A stretch of DNA of 45,367 bases, taken from NCBI GenBank assembly GCA_031268335.1, contig JAIRXG010000008.1:1-45367 (forward strand), read 5' to 3'. Shown piece after piece: positions 44,475-45,367 of this stretch (its first letter is position 1; every line of letters begins with the position of its first letter). Source of the DNA: Campylobacteraceae bacterium. Lineage in GTDB: Bacteria; Campylobacterota; Campylobacteria; Campylobacterales; Campylobacteraceae. A model generated the notes under the pieces. That model worked only from the letters and a program-made list of their open reading frames with translations. It had not been told where the DNA came from and did no database searches. The translations under genes and the position numbers were made by a program.

Positions 44475-44718
44475 ATATTTATTGCAGAGCCTTGAGACAA
44501 ATACTATTGTAAAATGGGGTAATAACGAAGTTTTTATGTATTTTATTTTGCCCTATTTTACGCAAAGTTGAACCAAAAAATACTATGATTTTGAAATAAA
44601 ATGGCACTTTACATGTAAAAGAGAATATGATAACGCGTAAAAAACTGACGACTTGCAAATTTTGCGTGGAAAATTATTTTGTCTAAAGTTTTTTTAGATA
44701 TTATTCTATCCTTATTTT
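44475..44718. other. Spacer between murA and tRNA-Gly
   Basis: No gene seen. It contains CTTTACATGTAAAAG with TACATGTA at 44610-44617, and the tRNA promoter must lie in the last 60 bases. Confidence 0.5.
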
Positions 44719-44793
44719 GCGGGAATAGCTCAGTGGTAGAGCACAACCTTGCCAAGGTTGGGGTCGCGAGTTCGAACCTCGTTTCCCGCTCCA
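44719..44793 (+). tRNA. tRNA-Gly, anticodon GCC
   Basis: A full cloverleaf of 75 bases including an encoded CCA. Acceptor arm GCGGGAA (44719-44725) pairs with TTCCCGC (44783-44789). The D-arm has GCTCAGTGGTAGAGC. The anticodon stem-loop is CAACC-TTGCCAA-GGTTG with GCC. The T-loop is TTCGAAC. The discriminator base is T. Confidence 0.97.
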
Positions 44794-44999
44794 AAATAGA
44801 TTTATTCTCAATAAAATGCAAAACTCTTTTTTACTACATAGTATTTAATAAATATTTTTTATAAAAATTATCGCTTGTGATTTGGCATTTTTTGTCTATC
44901 AAACATATATTTAAACTAAAAATTCCCGATAAAAGCCGTTTGTTTCCGAAAAAGTTTTAAAATAAAAATATTAATTTTTTTAAAGGAGTGGCTATAAGA

Positions 45000-45367
45000 A
45001 TGATTGATTTAAATTTTTCAAAAGTTTCTACAACAGTAAAAGCATTCGGCACATATGCTGCCGACAAACAGTTGGAACAACTGACAATCAAACGCCGCAT
45101 CACCACGCCGCATGATGTGGAATTAGAAATCCTGTATTGCGGCATTTGCCACAGCGACCTGCACGCAATTCGCAACGAATGGGGTCGCACTAATTATCCC
45201 ATTGTTCCCGGACACGAGATTGTAGGCAAAATTACCCGCGTGGGCGACAGCGTCACGAAATTCAAAGTCGGCGACCTTGCGGCGGCAGGCTGCATTATGG
45301 ACAGTTGCCGTCACTGCGACTCCTGCAATGAGGGCGAAGAACAGTACTGCGAAAACGGATGGACGGT
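45000..45367 (+). CDS. Zinc-dependent NAD(P) alcohol dehydrogenase, 3' end outside window
   Basis: The first 122 codons of a medium-chain dehydrogenase of the YahK/cinnamyl-alcohol group. The catalytic zinc ligands are seen in YCGICHSDLHA (Cys) and VPGHEIVG (His-Glu). The four structural-zinc Cys follow in the stretch from SCRHCDSC to QYC. AAAGGAG lies 11 bases before the ATG. From about 45050 the base composition rises sharply (for example 37 of 60 bases G/C at 45241-45300) and codons such as GGC, CGC and CTG dominate, unlike all genes to the left. With its place just after a tRNA gene this suggests recent transfer. Confidence 0.9.
   Translation, partial: MIDLNFSKVSTTVKAFGTYAADKQLEQLTIKRRITTPHDVELEILYCGICHSDLHAIRNEWGRTNYPIVPGHEIVGKITRVGDSVTKFKVGDLAAAGCIMDSCRHCDSCNEGEEQYCENGWT

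Larger units (their letters stand above)
3513..44617. repeat. Iterated palindrome TACATGTA (19 copies)
   Basis: Copies start at 3513, 6422, 8500, 8791, 12848, 13061, 15450, 24025, 24405, 29554, 34049, 35555, 36353, 38156, 38551, 39251, 43308, 44018 and 44610, all counted by eye. The 6-base core ACATGT occurs about 40 times. Random expectation at about 36% G+C is roughly 1.6 and 15 copies. Copies lie in genes and in spacers. None is seen in 1-3512 or in 15458-24024. Confidence 0.8.

Noticed and set aside
1..45367. CRISPR arrays
   Set aside because: No regularly spaced direct repeats were found on either strand; the repeated ACATGT words are irregularly spaced and palindromic.

Overview
The window is a low-G+C chromosomal segment from a Campylobacterota bacterium (Epsilonproteobacteria, probably order Campylobacterales). 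The main evidence is the unbroken gene run icd-mdh-sucC-sucD-oorD-oorA-oorB-oorC, which is the order I know from Campylobacter jejuni. Supporting evidence is the monomeric NADP isocitrate dehydrogenase, a single XerH-type recombinase, the bpt leucyl-transferase and the tsaE-lptB pair. I cannot name a genus.

Layout. 1-3.2 kb is accessory DNA: a cut PIN-domain toxin, a mazEF-type toxin-antitoxin pair, two G+C-rich attC-like elements and an Lsa-like ABC-F ATPase. 3.3-8.9 kb is a tight minus-strand envelope operon, glmU-coaBC-uppS-prepilin peptidase-lptF-truA. 9.0-12.0 kb holds a shortened DUF1287 protein, a CvfB-like S1 protein, a stomatin/NfeD pair and a BamE-like lipoprotein. 12.2-15.6 kb has an AsmA-like giant and mltG head to head, with overlapping 5' ends. 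15.7-23.8 kb is the TCA-cycle operon, closed by a strong hairpin. 24.4-26.9 kb is a TonB-dependent receptor broken by one frameshift. 27.4-30.7 kb holds ybgC, doxX, an S4 protein, trpD, tsaE and lptB. 30.8-33.4 kb is a second accessory patch with decayed ORFs, two more attC-like elements, a lipoprotein, a serine-acetyltransferase-like protein and a frameshifted ferredoxin. 33.5-37.0 kb is marR-macA-macB. 37.6-44.5 kb holds a decayed gene, bpt, a small protein, a LysE exporter, xerH, sixA, a rhomboid protease and murA. The window ends with tRNA-Gly(GCC) and the start of a visibly G+C-richer zinc alcohol dehydrogenase.

How the genes work together. The TCA genes take isocitrate to 2-oxoglutarate, succinyl-CoA and succinate, with malate dehydrogenase alongside. 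Ferredoxin-linked OOR replaces 2-oxoglutarate dehydrogenase. glmU, uppS, murA, mltG, lptF and lptB belong to peptidoglycan and LPS assembly. marR-macAB looks like a self-regulated efflux or export unit without its outer-membrane partner nearby.

The two strongest unexplained signals are these. (1) The 8-bp palindrome TACATGTA occurs 19 times, against about 1.6 expected from composition. It lies in genes, in spacers and inside hairpins at gene ends, which suggests a DNA-uptake-like or highly-iterated-palindrome motif. (2) A family of attC-like elements follows individual genes at two loci about 30 kb apart, as in integron cassettes, but no integron integrase is present in the window.
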